From positions 1-64,000 of the forward strand of contig NZ_AKKA01000070.1 in the NCBI RefSeq assembly GCF_000282035.1: a DNA stretch of 64,000 nt, written 5' to 3'. The notes beneath the pieces are model-generated. The model was not told the origin of the DNA. It worked only from the letters and a program-made list of their open reading frames with translations, and searched no databases. Below, one piece after another: positions 1 to 8,231 of this stretch (positions are counted from its first letter, which is position 1; every line of letters starts with the position of its first letter). A program made the translations under genes and the position numbers. The stretch comes from Rhizobium sp. CF122. GTDB taxonomy: Bacteria; Pseudomonadota; Alphaproteobacteria; Rhizobiales; Rhizobiaceae.

Positions 1-85
1 CACCGGCGCCGACGACGATCACATCGTATGAGTGATCGACGTACTTGTAGGCCTTCCCATTCTGAACGGGTGAAGTCGGTGCCAT
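1..85 (-). CDS. sdhA: Succinate dehydrogenase flavoprotein subunit, N-terminal fragment
   Basis: Only the first 28 codons lie in the window; the gene runs off the left edge. The peptide starts MAPTSPVQNG and reaches the beginning of the FAD-binding Rossmann loop (YDVIVVGAG), as in the SDH flavoprotein, which oxidises succinate to fumarate in the TCA cycle and respiratory complex II. It lies 7 nt downstream of sdhD on the same strand, giving the order sdhC-sdhD-sdhA. The identification leans heavily on that context because so little protein is visible. Confidence 0.88.
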   Translation of the reverse strand, partial: MAPTSPVQNGKAYKYVDHSYDVIVVGAG

Positions 86-92
86 GATACGG

Positions 93-473
93 TTATCCTA
101 CGAATGCAATTTTCAAAATGGCGAAGAGACAGAGCCCCGCCATCAGGATCGAAAAGAAGGTGTTCAGCATCAGCAGGCCGATCTTGGCGAATTCGCCATG
201 TACGTAATCCTCGATGATCACCTGCATACCGAGCCGCATATGAATGGTGCCCGAGACGACCATCAGACCCATGACGACTGCAACAAGCGGGTTCGACAAG
301 GCGTGAACCACGTCTGCGTAAGGCGCGCCTGCGTGAACGATCATGAAAATGATGAAGAAGAGGAAGAGCGGCACATTGGCAACCGCCGTGACGCGCTGGC
401 GCCAGAAATGATCGGTTCCTTCCTTGGCCGAGCCAAGGCCGCGAACCTTGCCGAGGGGGGTGCGCATATCCAT
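93..473 (-). CDS. sdhD: Succinate dehydrogenase membrane anchor subunit SdhD
   Basis: This 126-residue protein has three hydrophobic helices (about residues 32-50, 58-79 and 95-123), as expected for the small anchor subunit of complex II. The conserved region [16 protein letters not shown] carries the His, Asp and Tyr that in this family contribute to heme b and quinone binding. Together with SdhC it fixes the SdhAB catalytic head to the inner membrane and passes electrons to ubiquinone. It sits between sdhC (11 nt upstream) and sdhA (7 nt downstream), so the three are surely co-transcribed. Confidence 0.93.
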   Translation of the reverse strand: MDMRTPLGKVRGLGSAKEGTDHFWRQRVTAVANVPLFLFFIIFMIVHAGAPYADVVHALSNPLVAVVMGLMVVSGTIHMRLGMQVIIEDYVHGEFAKIGLLMLNTFFSILMAGLCLFAILKIAFVG

Positions 474-484
474 GAGAACAACCT

Positions 485-880
485 TCAGAAGCGAATGAGG
501 AAGCCGATCACCCAGACCAGCACGGTCAGACAGAGCGATATGACGATCGAAGCCTGAGCCATCTTAGTCGAGACTTCTTTATCGAAGCCGTAGCCGAGAT
601 CCCAGACGAAGTGACGCAAGCCGCCGACCATGTGGTGCAGCAGTGCCCAGGTATAGCCGAGCAACACGAGCTTGCCGACGATGCTGCCGAGTATCCAGTT
701 GACCCAATCATAATAGGCCTGGCCGGTTGCAGCTCCGATCAGCCACCAGGCGACCAGCAGCGTGCCGACATAAAGTGCGCCACCAGTAATACGGTGGACG
801 ATCGACATAACCATAGTGGGGATTGGTTTGTAAATTTGCAAATGCGGCGACAGGGGCCGGTTATTTGTGACATTCGCCAT
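485..880 (-). CDS. sdhC: Succinate dehydrogenase cytochrome b556 subunit SdhC
   Basis: This 131-residue anchor subunit of complex II carries the family signatures SPHLQIYKP near the N-terminus, SIVHRITG before helix 1, and [13 protein letters not shown], which contains the heme-ligand His and conserved Arg/His/Asp. Three membrane helices are evident. The ATG at 880 was chosen because [13 protein letters not shown] matches the usual N-terminus and a GAGG ribosome site lies about 9 nt upstream; an in-frame start at 925 would add an atypical Arg-rich extension. It is the first gene of the sdhCDA(B) operon, whose promoter must lie in the region shared with the divergent gene at 1193. Confidence 0.93.
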   Translation of the reverse strand: MANVTNNRPLSPHLQIYKPIPTMVMSIVHRITGGALYVGTLLVAWWLIGAATGQAYYDWVNWILGSIVGKLVLLGYTWALLHHMVGGLRHFVWDLGYGFDKEVSTKMAQASIVISLCLTVLVWVIGFLIRF

Positions 881-1192
881 CAGAACCTCGCGGCGTCTTC
901 TCTGCGCTCCCGGATTTCGGAGCATTCAAGGCAACCACACGAATGACAAACTTGTTTGTGTGCGTCGCATCAATGGCGACGTTTAATCACGGAAGCCCCT
1001 AACGACAAGTATAATTGCACCCCCAATTTAATTTAATCGATTTGCGTCTCTGGGTGGCGCGAACTGTGCTTGACGGTCCGGCCGGTGCTCGACGCAAGCG
1101 GCATGCCGCGACGTCTTCTGGACAACCGACGACTTTTGGCGCATTTTGCTGTTAACGCTTTGTTAACCATTTCATTTTCGGAGATCCGCGTG
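881..1192. promoter_or_regulatory. Divergent intergenic region between sdhC and the secreted-protein gene
   Basis: This 312-nt gap holds the promoters of the sdh operon (leftward) and of the gene at 1193 (rightward). Two palindromic signals are visible: ACAAAC-TT-GTTTGT at 946-959, 66 nt upstream of sdhC, and TTAA-N7-TTAAC at 1152-1167. An AT-rich patch, TTTAATTTAA near 1025, may belong to the sdh promoter. No convincing small gene was found. Confidence 0.6.
1152..1167 (+). promoter_or_regulatory. Candidate CtrA box (TTAA-N7-TTAAC)
   Basis: The sequence TTAACGCTTTGTTAAC matches the full CtrA consensus TTAA-N7-TTAAC exactly. CtrA is the essential cell-cycle response regulator of alphaproteobacteria. 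The box ends 25 nt before the ATG at 1193, so it would lie over or next to the core promoter of that gene. The match is seen directly; binding is inferred. Confidence 0.55.
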
Positions 1193-1741
1193 ATGCTGAA
1201 GACTATCTCCACGCTCGTTTCACTTGTCGCCGCTGCTTTGATCGCGCTACCGACCTCGGCGGGCGATTTCGGCAAGAATTCGTTCTCTCGCCACGGTGGT
1301 AAGGGATTCATCAGGCATCATGCACCCACCATCGTCGGCCGACCCTTTCGTGGATGGAACGATGGACGCATCCGTTTCTCAGATGGATACGGCCAGTTCG
1401 GCTATCGCCACGGCCGAACGCCTCTGATCAAGCGCGCTTCATGGCCGAATGGTGGCTACAATGGTTATCGCGGCTATGGCGGAGGTTATGGCGGCTACGG
1501 TGGACGCAACGTCATCGTCCTCGTTGCGCCACAGCTGGGCGGCGGAAACGCAAGCGGCACCTATGCCGGATCGTCCTACGTGTATGACAACGACGGCGGA
1601 ACTTATGCGGTCGGCAGCGGCTACGGCCTTCCAGCACCAACGCAAACCACGACCCTTGCACCAATGGCCAAGGTCATCAACGTCACGGCGAAAAGCAGCA
1701 GCTGCTCTTACGAGGCAGGCGTCTGCGTTATCAGGCCGTGA
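1193..1741 (+). CDS. Secreted glycine/tyrosine-rich protein of unknown function
   Basis: The 182-residue product has a clear Sec signal peptide (MLKTIS, then a hydrophobic stretch ending LPTSA, predicted cleavage near residue 23). The mature part is basic and rich in Gly, Tyr, Arg and His, with a run of YGG/GYGG repeats at about residues 87-103, and ends in a short domain with two cysteines (CSYEAGVC) that could form a disulfide. I do not recognise a catalytic family. The ATG at 1193 was chosen because GGAG lies 9 nt upstream and the signal peptide starts there. The stop overlaps the convergent methyltransferase gene by 11 nt. A CtrA-type box lies just upstream. It is probably an envelope or surface protein; the role is unknown. 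Confidence 0.75.
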   Translation: MLKTISTLVSLVAAALIALPTSAGDFGKNSFSRHGGKGFIRHHAPTIVGRPFRGWNDGRIRFSDGYGQFGYRHGRTPLIKRASWPNGGYNGYRGYGGGYGGYGGRNVIVLVAPQLGGGNASGTYAGSSYVYDNDGGTYAVGSGYGLPAPTQTTTLAPMAKVINVTAKSSSCSYEAGVCVIRP

Positions 1742-2378
1742 AACGCCAGACAGTTGTTTTCTTCACCTCGCTATCCTCAAGCGCTCGCGTAACCGGCACC
1801 TGATAGACTGCGCAGAATTTTAGGCGGTCCTTGGGAAGATAGCTGCGACCCGGATCGCCGACGAGGACCGTAATGCCTTGGCGGCTGAGAGCTTCGAACC
1901 ACGGAACGATCGCGGTGGCAAAGCCGCTGTCGTAGAAGACATCACCGGCGAGCAGAATGTCGGCCTCGACCTTGCCGCCAATCAGATCAGCAGCAGTGAA
2001 ATCGACCTCGACCGCGTTCAGGCCGGCGTTGAGCCGCACAGCGGTTTCGGTCCACGGATCGATGTCGGCGGCAACGACCTTGGCAGCTCCCGCCATCTTT
2101 GCGGCAATCGCCACCAGGCCGGAACCTGTGGCGAAGTCGAGAACGCGCTTGCCGGCAACGATATCAGGATGGTCGAGTATGTAGCGCGCCAGCCCCTGAC
2201 CACCCGCCCAGGCGAACGCCCAGAAGGGCGGCGGCAGACCGATTTCCGCAAGCTCCTCTTCCGTCTTCAGCCACAACTCATGCGCCTCGTCTGCCAGATG
2301 CAGTCGAATTTCCGGCACATGCGGCGGCGTCATCGGGCTGGTATTGGCGCGGATGAAGATCTCGGGATCGGTTCTCAA
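1731..2378 (-). CDS. Class I SAM-dependent methyltransferase (nicotinamide N-methyltransferase/METTL-like)
   Basis: The SAM-binding motif VLDFATGSGLVAIAA, followed by the acidic loop AADIDP, marks a Rossmann-fold methyltransferase. The later segment LLAGDVFYD corresponds to motif IV and resembles the protein-lysine-methyltransferase/NNMT-like group. The substrate is unknown. Start choice is uncertain: TTG at 2378 begins LRTDPEIFIRANT just after the EVE stop codon; ATG at 2441 would overlap the EVE gene by 56 nt, and ATG at 2333 would lose likely conserved residues. It is the last gene of the compact tsaD-gpsA-yciI-EVE run and may be translationally coupled to it. Confidence 0.8.
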   Translation of the reverse strand: MRTDPEIFIRANTSPMTPPHVPEIRLHLADEAHELWLKTEEELAEIGLPPPFWAFAWAGGQGLARYILDHPDIVAGKRVLDFATGSGLVAIAAKMAGAAKVVAADIDPWTETAVRLNAGLNAVEVDFTAADLIGGKVEADILLAGDVFYDSGFATAIVPWFEALSRQGITVLVGDPGRSYLPKDRLKFCAVYQVPVTRALEDSEVKKTTVWRFTA

Positions 2379-2385
2379 AGGCGGC

Positions 2386-2823
2386 TCAACGCGGCGGATT
2401 GTCGAGACCACCCAGCCGGCAGATCTCCAGATACTCCTCATCCGTCACCGGCTGGACCGAAAGCCGCATGGAGGTGACGAGCGACATCTTGGCGAACTTC
2501 TCGTTGGCCTTGATGTCTTTGAGCGAGACCGGCTTGGGGATGTCGCAGACAGCGCGAATATCCACGCAATCCCAGCGGTCGTCACCTTTTGCCGTCGAGT
2601 CCGGATGAGACAGAGCGCAGACTTCGACGATACCGACGATCTCGAGACCTTCGTTGGAGTGATAGAAGAAGCCCTTGTCACCCAGCTGCATCGCCCGCAT
2701 GTTGTTGCGGGCGAGATAGTTGCGGACACCGGTCCATTCGGTGCCCTTCTCGCCGGCCGCCTTTTGCTGCTCCCAAGACCAGGAAGCAGGTTCGGATTTG
2801 TAAAGCCAGTGCGCCACGCTCAT
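2386..2823 (-). CDS. EVE domain protein (thymocyte nuclear protein 1-like)
   Basis: This 145-residue protein is a single EVE domain from its first residues (HWLYKSEPASWSW), with the typical GVRNYLARNNMRAMQLGDKGFFYHS segment and a C-terminal LEICRLGG. EVE belongs to the PUA-like superfamily and is thought to read modified bases in RNA or DNA; its bacterial role is not settled. The start codon overlaps the stop of the YciI gene by 4 nt (ATGA), so the two are translationally coupled in the run that follows gpsA. The family is clear; the function is not. Confidence 0.9.
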   Translation of the reverse strand: MSVAHWLYKSEPASWSWEQQKAAGEKGTEWTGVRNYLARNNMRAMQLGDKGFFYHSNEGLEIVGIVEVCALSHPDSTAKGDDRWDCVDIRAVCDIPKPVSLKDIKANEKFAKMSLVTSMRLSVQPVTDEEYLEICRLGGLDNPPR

Positions 2824-3113
2824 GCCTCCGGATTATTGAAGACCCAGTTGAAGGGCTTGATGTCGACGCTCTCGAAAAGTCCGGCCTTTGCGTAGGGATC
2901 GCTGTCCGCCAGGGCCTTGGCCGCTTCGATCGTGTCGGCATGAATGATAACGAGGCTGCCGCAGGGCTTGCCCTCGCCATCGAGAAACGGTCCAGCCATC
3001 TTCAAAACGCCTTCAGCATTGAGCTTGTTGAGATGTTCCACGTGGGCGGGCCGTGCCTCCATGCGGACATTGAGGTGATCGGGCTTATCCTTGCAGAGGA
3101 GAGCAAAAAGCAT
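2820..3113 (-). CDS. YciI family protein
   Basis: The 97-residue protein matches the small ferredoxin-like YciI fold: MLFALLCKDKPDH at the start, HVEHL with the family His, a central GPFLDGEG, and DPYAKAGLFESVDIKPFNW near the end, including the conserved Asp-Pro. Members resemble muconolactone isomerase and dehalogenase-like enzymes, but most have no known substrate. It lies 10 nt downstream of gpsA and overlaps the EVE gene by 4 nt. This tsaD-gpsA-yciI-EVE arrangement looks like one transcript. Confidence 0.9.
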   Translation of the reverse strand: MLFALLCKDKPDHLNVRMEARPAHVEHLNKLNAEGVLKMAGPFLDGEGKPCGSLVIIHADTIEAAKALADSDPYAKAGLFESVDIKPFNWVFNNPEA

Positions 3114-3123
3114 ATCGGAACTC

Positions 3124-4107
3124 CTATTCAGTCGTAATCGGACGCGTCATGAGCTGATCGATGGCTTCGGCGATGCCGAGCTTGCCTTCGATGATAGCGG
3201 AAACGGCATCGGTGATCGGCATGCTGACATTCAGCGACTGCGCCAGACGCGATGCAACAGCGGCCGCAAAGGCGCCTTCAACGAGCTCGCCGTGGGCGGG
3301 ATCGACTGTCTCGCCGCGGCCGAGCGCGATCCCGAAGCGTAGGTTACGCGATTGATGGCTGGTCGCCGTCAGCACCAGATCGCCGAGGCCGGACAACCCG
3401 CGCACCGTATCCGCCTGCCCGCCTTTTGCAACGACGAAACGGGACATTTCGGCAAGCCCGCGTGCAATCAGTGCCGCGCGCGCCGAGTCGCCAATGCCGG
3501 CTCCCTCGACGATACCGCATGCGATCGCCAGGACGTTTTTCAGTGCTCCGCCGAGCTGCACGCCGATCCGGTCAGACGATGCATAAAGCCGGAACGTCCG
3601 CCCGGAAATGGCGTGGGCCAGCCTTTCGGCAACGTCCATATCCGCCGCAGCAATTGCCATGGCCGTTGGCAATCCCTTCGCGATATCGGCCGCAAAGCCG
3701 GGTCCGGATAGGACAGCAATCGCGTGACCCGGTATTTCGCGCTCCAGCATGTCAGTCAGCAGATTGCCTGTTGCCCTCTCAATGCCCTTGGCACAGGTGA
3801 CAACGATGGCATCGCTTGCGAGATAGGGCCGGTACTGTCTCGCCGCATCCGCCTGCGCCTGTGAAGGCATCGCGAAGAGCACCATGTCGGCATCGCCGAT
3901 CGCATCTGGTTCGGCGGAAAAGGCAAGGGACTCCGGCAACGCGATGCCCGGCAAGACCGCATCGTGCAAACGTTCGGCCTTCAGGTCCGCGATCAATTCA
4001 GGATCCCGACCGACGAGTGTCACCGCGTTGCGTTCCGTCAAGGCGATCACCGCGGCAAGTGCGGTTCCAAAAGCACCGGCTCCGATGACGGCAATCTTCT
4101 CGCTCAT
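3124..4107 (-). CDS. gpsA: Glycerol-3-phosphate dehydrogenase [NAD(P)+]
   Basis: GpsA reduces dihydroxyacetone phosphate to sn-glycerol-3-phosphate, the backbone for phospholipids. The 327-residue protein begins with the nucleotide-binding loop [10 protein letters not shown], carries TCAKGIE and [17 protein letters not shown] in the middle, and has the catalytic-lysine region [15 protein letters not shown] at about residues 184-198. Length and motif order are normal. It overlaps tsaD by 4 nt (ATGA), which indicates translational coupling. Confidence 0.97.
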   Translation of the reverse strand: MSEKIAVIGAGAFGTALAAVIALTERNAVTLVGRDPELIADLKAERLHDAVLPGIALPESLAFSAEPDAIGDADMVLFAMPSQAQADAARQYRPYLASDAIVVTCAKGIERATGNLLTDMLEREIPGHAIAVLSGPGFAADIAKGLPTAMAIAAADMDVAERLAHAISGRTFRLYASSDRIGVQLGGALKNVLAIACGIVEGAGIGDSARAALIARGLAEMSRFVVAKGGQADTVRGLSGLGDLVLTATSHQSRNLRFGIALGRGETVDPAHGELVEGAFAAAVASRLAQSLNVSMPITDAVSAIIEGKLGIAEAIDQLMTRPITTE

Positions 4108-5201
4108 GCTTTCGCTCCCCGCTTGCCGAAGCCAAGCAATGTCTCGGCGTTGGAATCCAGCGGCCAGCGCGAGCGCGGCTGCACATCGAGGTCATCCGGT
4201 TCGACGCCTGTCGCCATCCGCTCCAGGCCAGCCCAGGCAATCATCACGGCGTTATCGGTGCACAGCCGCAGCGGCGGCGCGACGAAACGAAAGCCATGCT
4301 TGCCGCAAAGCGACTGCAGGGTACTGCGAACCTCCAGATTGGCAGCGACCCCGCCAGCAACCACGAGGGCCGGCCCGCCGTCGACATTTGGGAACTCAGC
4401 CTTGAAGCGTTCCAACCCACGGCCGATGCGATCCTTCAGCGTCCGTGAGATCGCCTTCTGGAATGAGGCGCAGATGTCGGCGACATCCTGCTCCGTCAAC
4501 GGCGCGATTTCTGTCGCCGCCTGGCGCACCGCCGTCTTCAGACCGGAAAACGAGAAATTGAGCTTGGCCTCTCCCACCAAAGGTCGCGGAAAATCGAAGC
4601 GATCCGGGTTACCACTCTTGGCCGCGCGCTCGACCGCCGGACCGCCGGGATAAGGCAGGCTCAGCAGTTTCGCCGTCTTGTCGAAGGCTTCGCCGAGCGC
4701 GTCGTCGATCGTCGTACCCCAGCGTTCATATTGCCCGACACCGCGGACAAGAATAAGCTGGGTATGGCCGCCCGAAACGAGCAGCATCAGATAAGGAAAG
4801 GCGAGCCCGTCCGTCAGCCGCGCCGTCAATGCATGCCCCTCGAGATGGTTGACGGCATAGAGCGGTTTTCCGGATGCTTTGGCGATCGCCTTTCCGGTCA
4901 TGAGGCCGACGAGCAGACCGCCGATGAGGCCAGGCCCCGAGGTTGCCGCGATGGCATCGATATCCGAGAGCGACACATTGGCACGTTTCAAGGCTTCCTC
5001 GATCAGCGTATCGAGGGCTTCGACATGGGCGCGCGCGGCGATCTCCGGCACGACGCCGCCATAGGCGCTGTGCTCCTCGAGTTGGCTCAAGACGACGTCC
5101 GAACGCACCGTCGGCTGCCCGTCAAGAGCTCGCTCGACCACTGCCGCCGCGGTTTCGTCGCAGCTTGTTTCGATGCCGAGGATGCGTAGAAAGGGCGCCA
5201 T
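4104..5201 (-). CDS. tsaD: tRNA N6-adenosine threonylcarbamoyltransferase
   Basis: TsaD, with TsaB and TsaE, transfers the threonylcarbamoyl group to A37 of tRNAs that read ANN codons. The product is 365 residues from the ATG at 5201, starting [17 protein letters not shown] as in rhizobial homologues; the open frame extends upstream to 5534 but over hemC sequence on the other strand. Visible motifs are GIETSCDET, the metal-binding NHLEGH (about residue 119), VSGGHTQL and a C-terminal [10 protein letters not shown]. It diverges from hemC with 73 nt between the starts, so both promoters share that gap. MtaB (53.0 kb) later modifies the same t6A37. Confidence 0.97.
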   Translation of the reverse strand: MAPFLRILGIETSCDETAAAVVERALDGQPTVRSDVVLSQLEEHSAYGGVVPEIAARAHVEALDTLIEEALKRANVSLSDIDAIAATSGPGLIGGLLVGLMTGKAIAKASGKPLYAVNHLEGHALTARLTDGLAFPYLMLLVSGGHTQLILVRGVGQYERWGTTIDDALGEAFDKTAKLLSLPYPGGPAVERAAKSGNPDRFDFPRPLVGEAKLNFSFSGLKTAVRQAATEIAPLTEQDVADICASFQKAISRTLKDRIGRGLERFKAEFPNVDGGPALVVAGGVAANLEVRSTLQSLCGKHGFRFVAPPLRLCTDNAVMIAWAGLERMATGVEPDDLDVQPRSRWPLDSNAETLLGFGKRGAKA

Positions 5202-5274
5202 GAAACCTGATCGTTGATTGCGATGGGTCTTAAACCTGTTTACGAGGAACTCCGGTAACAACGGATCAATGCGG

Positions 5275-6204
5275 ATGCAAACAAAACCTTTCCGGATCGG
5301 CACTCGAGGCAGCCCGCTGGCGCTCGCCCAGGCTCGCGAAGCGCGTGACAGGCTGATGGCGGCGCACGGGTTGCCGGAAGAGATGTTCGAAATCGTCGTG
5401 CTGAGCACCAAGGGCGATCGCATCACCGACCGCTCGCTGGCCGAGATCGGCGGCAAGGGCCTGTTCACGGAAGAGCTGGAGCAGCAGCTTGCGAGCGGCG
5501 ACCTCGACATCGCCGTGCATTCCGCCAAGGACATGCCGACGCGGCTTCCCGAAGGGCTCTGTCTTTCCGCTTACTTGCCCCGCGAAGATGTCCGAGACGC
5601 GGTGATCGGACGCACAGCGCCGAAACTGATCGACCTACCCCACGGCGCGACCGTCGGCTCTTCGTCGCTTCGCCGACAGGCGTTGATCCGTCGCCTGCGC
5701 CCCGACATCAACGTTATTACCTTTCGTGGACTTGTCGATACACGGTTGAGAAAGCTGCAGGAGGGCGAGGTCGATGCGACGCTGCTTGCGCTCGCCGGAT
5801 TGAAGCGCCTCGGCAAGGTCGACGTGATAACAGATATCCTCGCCGTGGAAACCTTTCCGCCCGCGCCGGCACAGGGCGCGATCTGCATCGAAAGCCGGAT
5901 CGGCAACGCCCGCATCGATGACCTGCTTGCACCCATCAATGATGCGGCAACCTTCGATGCGGTTTCCTGCGAAAGAGCGTTTCTCACCGCCTTGGACGGC
6001 TCGTGCCGCACGCCGATCGGCGGCTATGCCATCTGTGAAGGCGATCAAGTCCGCTTCTCCGGCTTGATCATCACGCCGGACGGTCGCAATCAGCACGCCG
6101 TCAGCGTCGATGGCCACCGGCGCGATGCTGCTGCATTGGGCACGCGTGCCGGGCAGGAAATCCGCGCACGCGCCGGCAGCAGCTTCTTCGACGACTGGAG
6201 TTGA
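5275..6204 (+). CDS. hemC: Porphobilinogen deaminase (hydroxymethylbilane synthase)
   Basis: HemC polymerises four porphobilinogen units to hydroxymethylbilane in heme and corrinoid synthesis. The N-terminal [14 protein letters not shown], the LSTKGD and [11 protein letters not shown] segments, SAKDMPT and the cofactor-binding Cys in [11 protein letters not shown] (about residues 241-250) are all present. From ATG 5275 (MQTKPFRIG) it is 309 residues, normal for the family; ATG at 5269 would add two residues. It heads a plus-strand group hemC-hemD-mitofilin-hemY, with hemD 7 nt downstream. Confidence 0.97.
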   Translation: MQTKPFRIGTRGSPLALAQAREARDRLMAAHGLPEEMFEIVVLSTKGDRITDRSLAEIGGKGLFTEELEQQLASGDLDIAVHSAKDMPTRLPEGLCLSAYLPREDVRDAVIGRTAPKLIDLPHGATVGSSSLRRQALIRRLRPDINVITFRGLVDTRLRKLQEGEVDATLLALAGLKRLGKVDVITDILAVETFPPAPAQGAICIESRIGNARIDDLLAPINDAATFDAVSCERAFLTALDGSCRTPIGGYAICEGDQVRFSGLIITPDGRNQHAVSVDGHRRDAAALGTRAGQEIRARAGSSFFDDWS

Positions 6205-6211
6205 CGTCCCG

Positions 6212-6919
6212 ATGCGCGTGCTCGTGACCCGTCCCCAGTATTCGGGCGAGCGCACCGCCAAGCGTCTTCGCGAGCTGGGACACGAACCGATATCGCTGCC
6301 GCTGTCGCAGCCGGTTCACTACGTTGATGCAGCGGTACGTGGCCTCGAGACGACCGAAGGCAGCATTGCAATCACCAGTGCTGAAGCGATCAGGGCGCTC
6401 GCTTGGCGAAGCGCTGAGTTCGCCGTTCACCTCGCACGCCCCGTCTTTGCGGTCGGGAAGGCAACCGCCGAAGAAGCACGCGCGTTCGGCTTCGTCTCCG
6501 TCACCGCATCCAGCGGCAACGGCCACGAACTTGCGCAGACGATTGCGGAGAGAGCTGGCGGCCCCGTTCTGTATCTGACCGGCCTGCCAAGAGCCGAGAC
6601 CTTCGAGAAGCGAGCGCGCGAAATCGGCCTGGAGATCACTGTCGCCGAATGTTACCGGATGGAGCCGACACGGATCGCACCGCAGACGCTGGAAACGATC
6701 TTTGCACACCAACGGCCGGATGCGATCCTCTTCTACTCGCGTCAGACAGCCGAAAACTTCTTCGGCATGGTCGAGGCGCACATGAGCCCCGATGCGCTAG
6801 ATGGGACGCGCCTTCTCTGCCTCAGCAAGTCCGTTGCGGAGGCAGTCCCGATGCCACTGCAGGGCGCCGTGAGCATCGCGACGATGCCGGAGGAGCGCAG
6901 CCTTTTGTCGCTCCTTTGA
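6212..6919 (+). CDS. hemD: Uroporphyrinogen-III synthase
   Basis: HemD closes and inverts ring D of hydroxymethylbilane to give uroporphyrinogen III. The 235-residue protein has the expected low-conservation two-domain form: MRVLVTRPQYSGERTAKRL at the start, ITSAEAIRAL near residue 55, LYLTGLPRAETFEKRA in the middle, and DAILFYSRQTAENFF near residue 170. The ATG at 6212 lies 7 nt after hemC. Position directly behind hemC supports the call, since HemD alone diverges strongly. An 88-nt gap separates it from the mitofilin gene. Confidence 0.95.
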   Translation: MRVLVTRPQYSGERTAKRLRELGHEPISLPLSQPVHYVDAAVRGLETTEGSIAITSAEAIRALAWRSAEFAVHLARPVFAVGKATAEEARAFGFVSVTASSGNGHELAQTIAERAGGPVLYLTGLPRAETFEKRAREIGLEITVAECYRMEPTRIAPQTLETIFAHQRPDAILFYSRQTAENFFGMVEAHMSPDALDGTRLLCLSKSVAEAVPMPLQGAVSIATMPEERSLLSLL

Positions 6920-7007
6920 ACGCTTAGATGCCCAAATTTCATCTAACCTCTTTCCTTGACTGGCATCACTGATTAGTTTCCTTGCGATGCATTAAGATGA
7001 GGATCTC

Positions 7008-8228
7008 ATGGCACCAGGAAATCCGCCTCGCCACTCGAAGAGCACCGAAGAGCCGGTCACTATCGATCTGGACACGCAGGAATTTGCTTCTGCCAAGGAT
7101 GCCGAAACGAAGGCCGAGGAGCCGACCGATGAACCGGACGCGAGCCCCTCAGATGAACCCGCAGCGCAGGCCGAAACGCCCAATGAGCCGCCGCCTCATG
7201 AAGCGCCAACAGCTGCTGAGCCCGTGGCTAATGAGCCGGTTCCTCCGGCGCCGCCTGCCTCGCAGCGGGGTAGCACGTCGTCCTTGGTCGCCGCCGGTAT
7301 TGTTGGTGGTCTAATAGCATTGGTCGGCGCCGGGGCCATTCAATATGCCGGCTACCTGCCCAGCCCGTCCGCTCCCGCTGTACCATCTGCCGATGTCACC
7401 AATCTCTCCGCCGAAATCGACGGGCTGAAGCAATCGGTCGCCAATCTCACCGCTGCCCCCTCCACATCAGATAACAGTGCGCTGGAGCAGCGCATTGCGG
7501 CATTGGAAGCGACCGCCAAGAACCCGACCGCTGCTGCCACCGACACGCCGGCAGTCGATGCGCTCAATCAGAAAATTGTCGACTTGACCGGCCAGATTGA
7601 CGAGTTGCGTGGCGCCGTCACTCAGGCCTCGGAACAGAAAACCTCCGACAGCGCCGAAATGGAGCAACGTCTGGCTGAAGCGGAAAAGAAGCTCAATGAA
7701 CCGCGGCAGGATGTCGCCGTCGCCAAGGCGATCGCGGCCGCCGCGCTGAAGGCGGCGATCGATCGCGGCGGGCCGTTCGTTGCCGAACTCGACACGTTTG
7801 CCGGCGTCTCCCCTGATGATCCCGCGACCACAGATCTGCGCAATTTCGCGGAGACCGGCGTTCCCTCGCGTGCCGAGCTGGTCCGCCAGGTACCGGACGT
7901 CGCAACGGCTATCGTCGATTCCGTTAATCAGACCGACCCCAACCAGAGTTGGTCCGACCGATTGATGGCGAGTGCCAAATCGTTGGTGAAGGTTCGTCCC
8001 GTCGGCAATGTCGAGGGCGAGAGCGTAGAGGCGATCGCCGCACGCATGGAGGACAAGGTGAAGAACGGCGACCTGCAGGGCGCCGCATCCGAATGGGCCA
8101 ATCTGCCGGCTCAGGCGAAACAGGCATCCGCCGCCTTCAAACAATCGCTTGAAGCTCGCATCCGTGTCGAGGATCTGGTGGGCAGCGCCTTGTCCAAGGC
8201 CGTTTCCAACGCCGGCAAGGAGGGCTGA
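7008..8228 (+). CDS. Mitofilin/Mic60-like inner-membrane protein (COG4223 type)
   Basis: The 406-residue product has an acidic, Glu/Pro/Ala-rich cytoplasmic N-terminus (about 1-85), one transmembrane helix (about residues 91-113, SSLVAAGIVGGLIALVGAGA), a long predicted coiled coil (about 130-235, with heptad-like LNQKIVDLTGQIDELRG), and a C-terminal globular region rich in Ala with ESVEAIAARMEDKVKNGDL. This matches the alphaproteobacterial homologues of mitochondrial Mic60, which are typically encoded between hemD and hemY and are reported to shape inner-membrane folds. hemY follows after 3 nt. The family call rests on architecture and position; residue-level proof needs a profile search. Confidence 0.85.
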   Translation: MAPGNPPRHSKSTEEPVTIDLDTQEFASAKDAETKAEEPTDEPDASPSDEPAAQAETPNEPPPHEAPTAAEPVANEPVPPAPPASQRGSTSSLVAAGIVGGLIALVGAGAIQYAGYLPSPSAPAVPSADVTNLSAEIDGLKQSVANLTAAPSTSDNSALEQRIAALEATAKNPTAAATDTPAVDALNQKIVDLTGQIDELRGAVTQASEQKTSDSAEMEQRLAEAEKKLNEPRQDVAVAKAIAAAALKAAIDRGGPFVAELDTFAGVSPDDPATTDLRNFAETGVPSRAELVRQVPDVATAIVDSVNQTDPNQSWSDRLMASAKSLVKVRPVGNVEGESVEAIAARMEDKVKNGDLQGAASEWANLPAQAKQASAAFKQSLEARIRVEDLVGSALSKAVSNAGKEG

Positions 8229-8231
8229 GGC

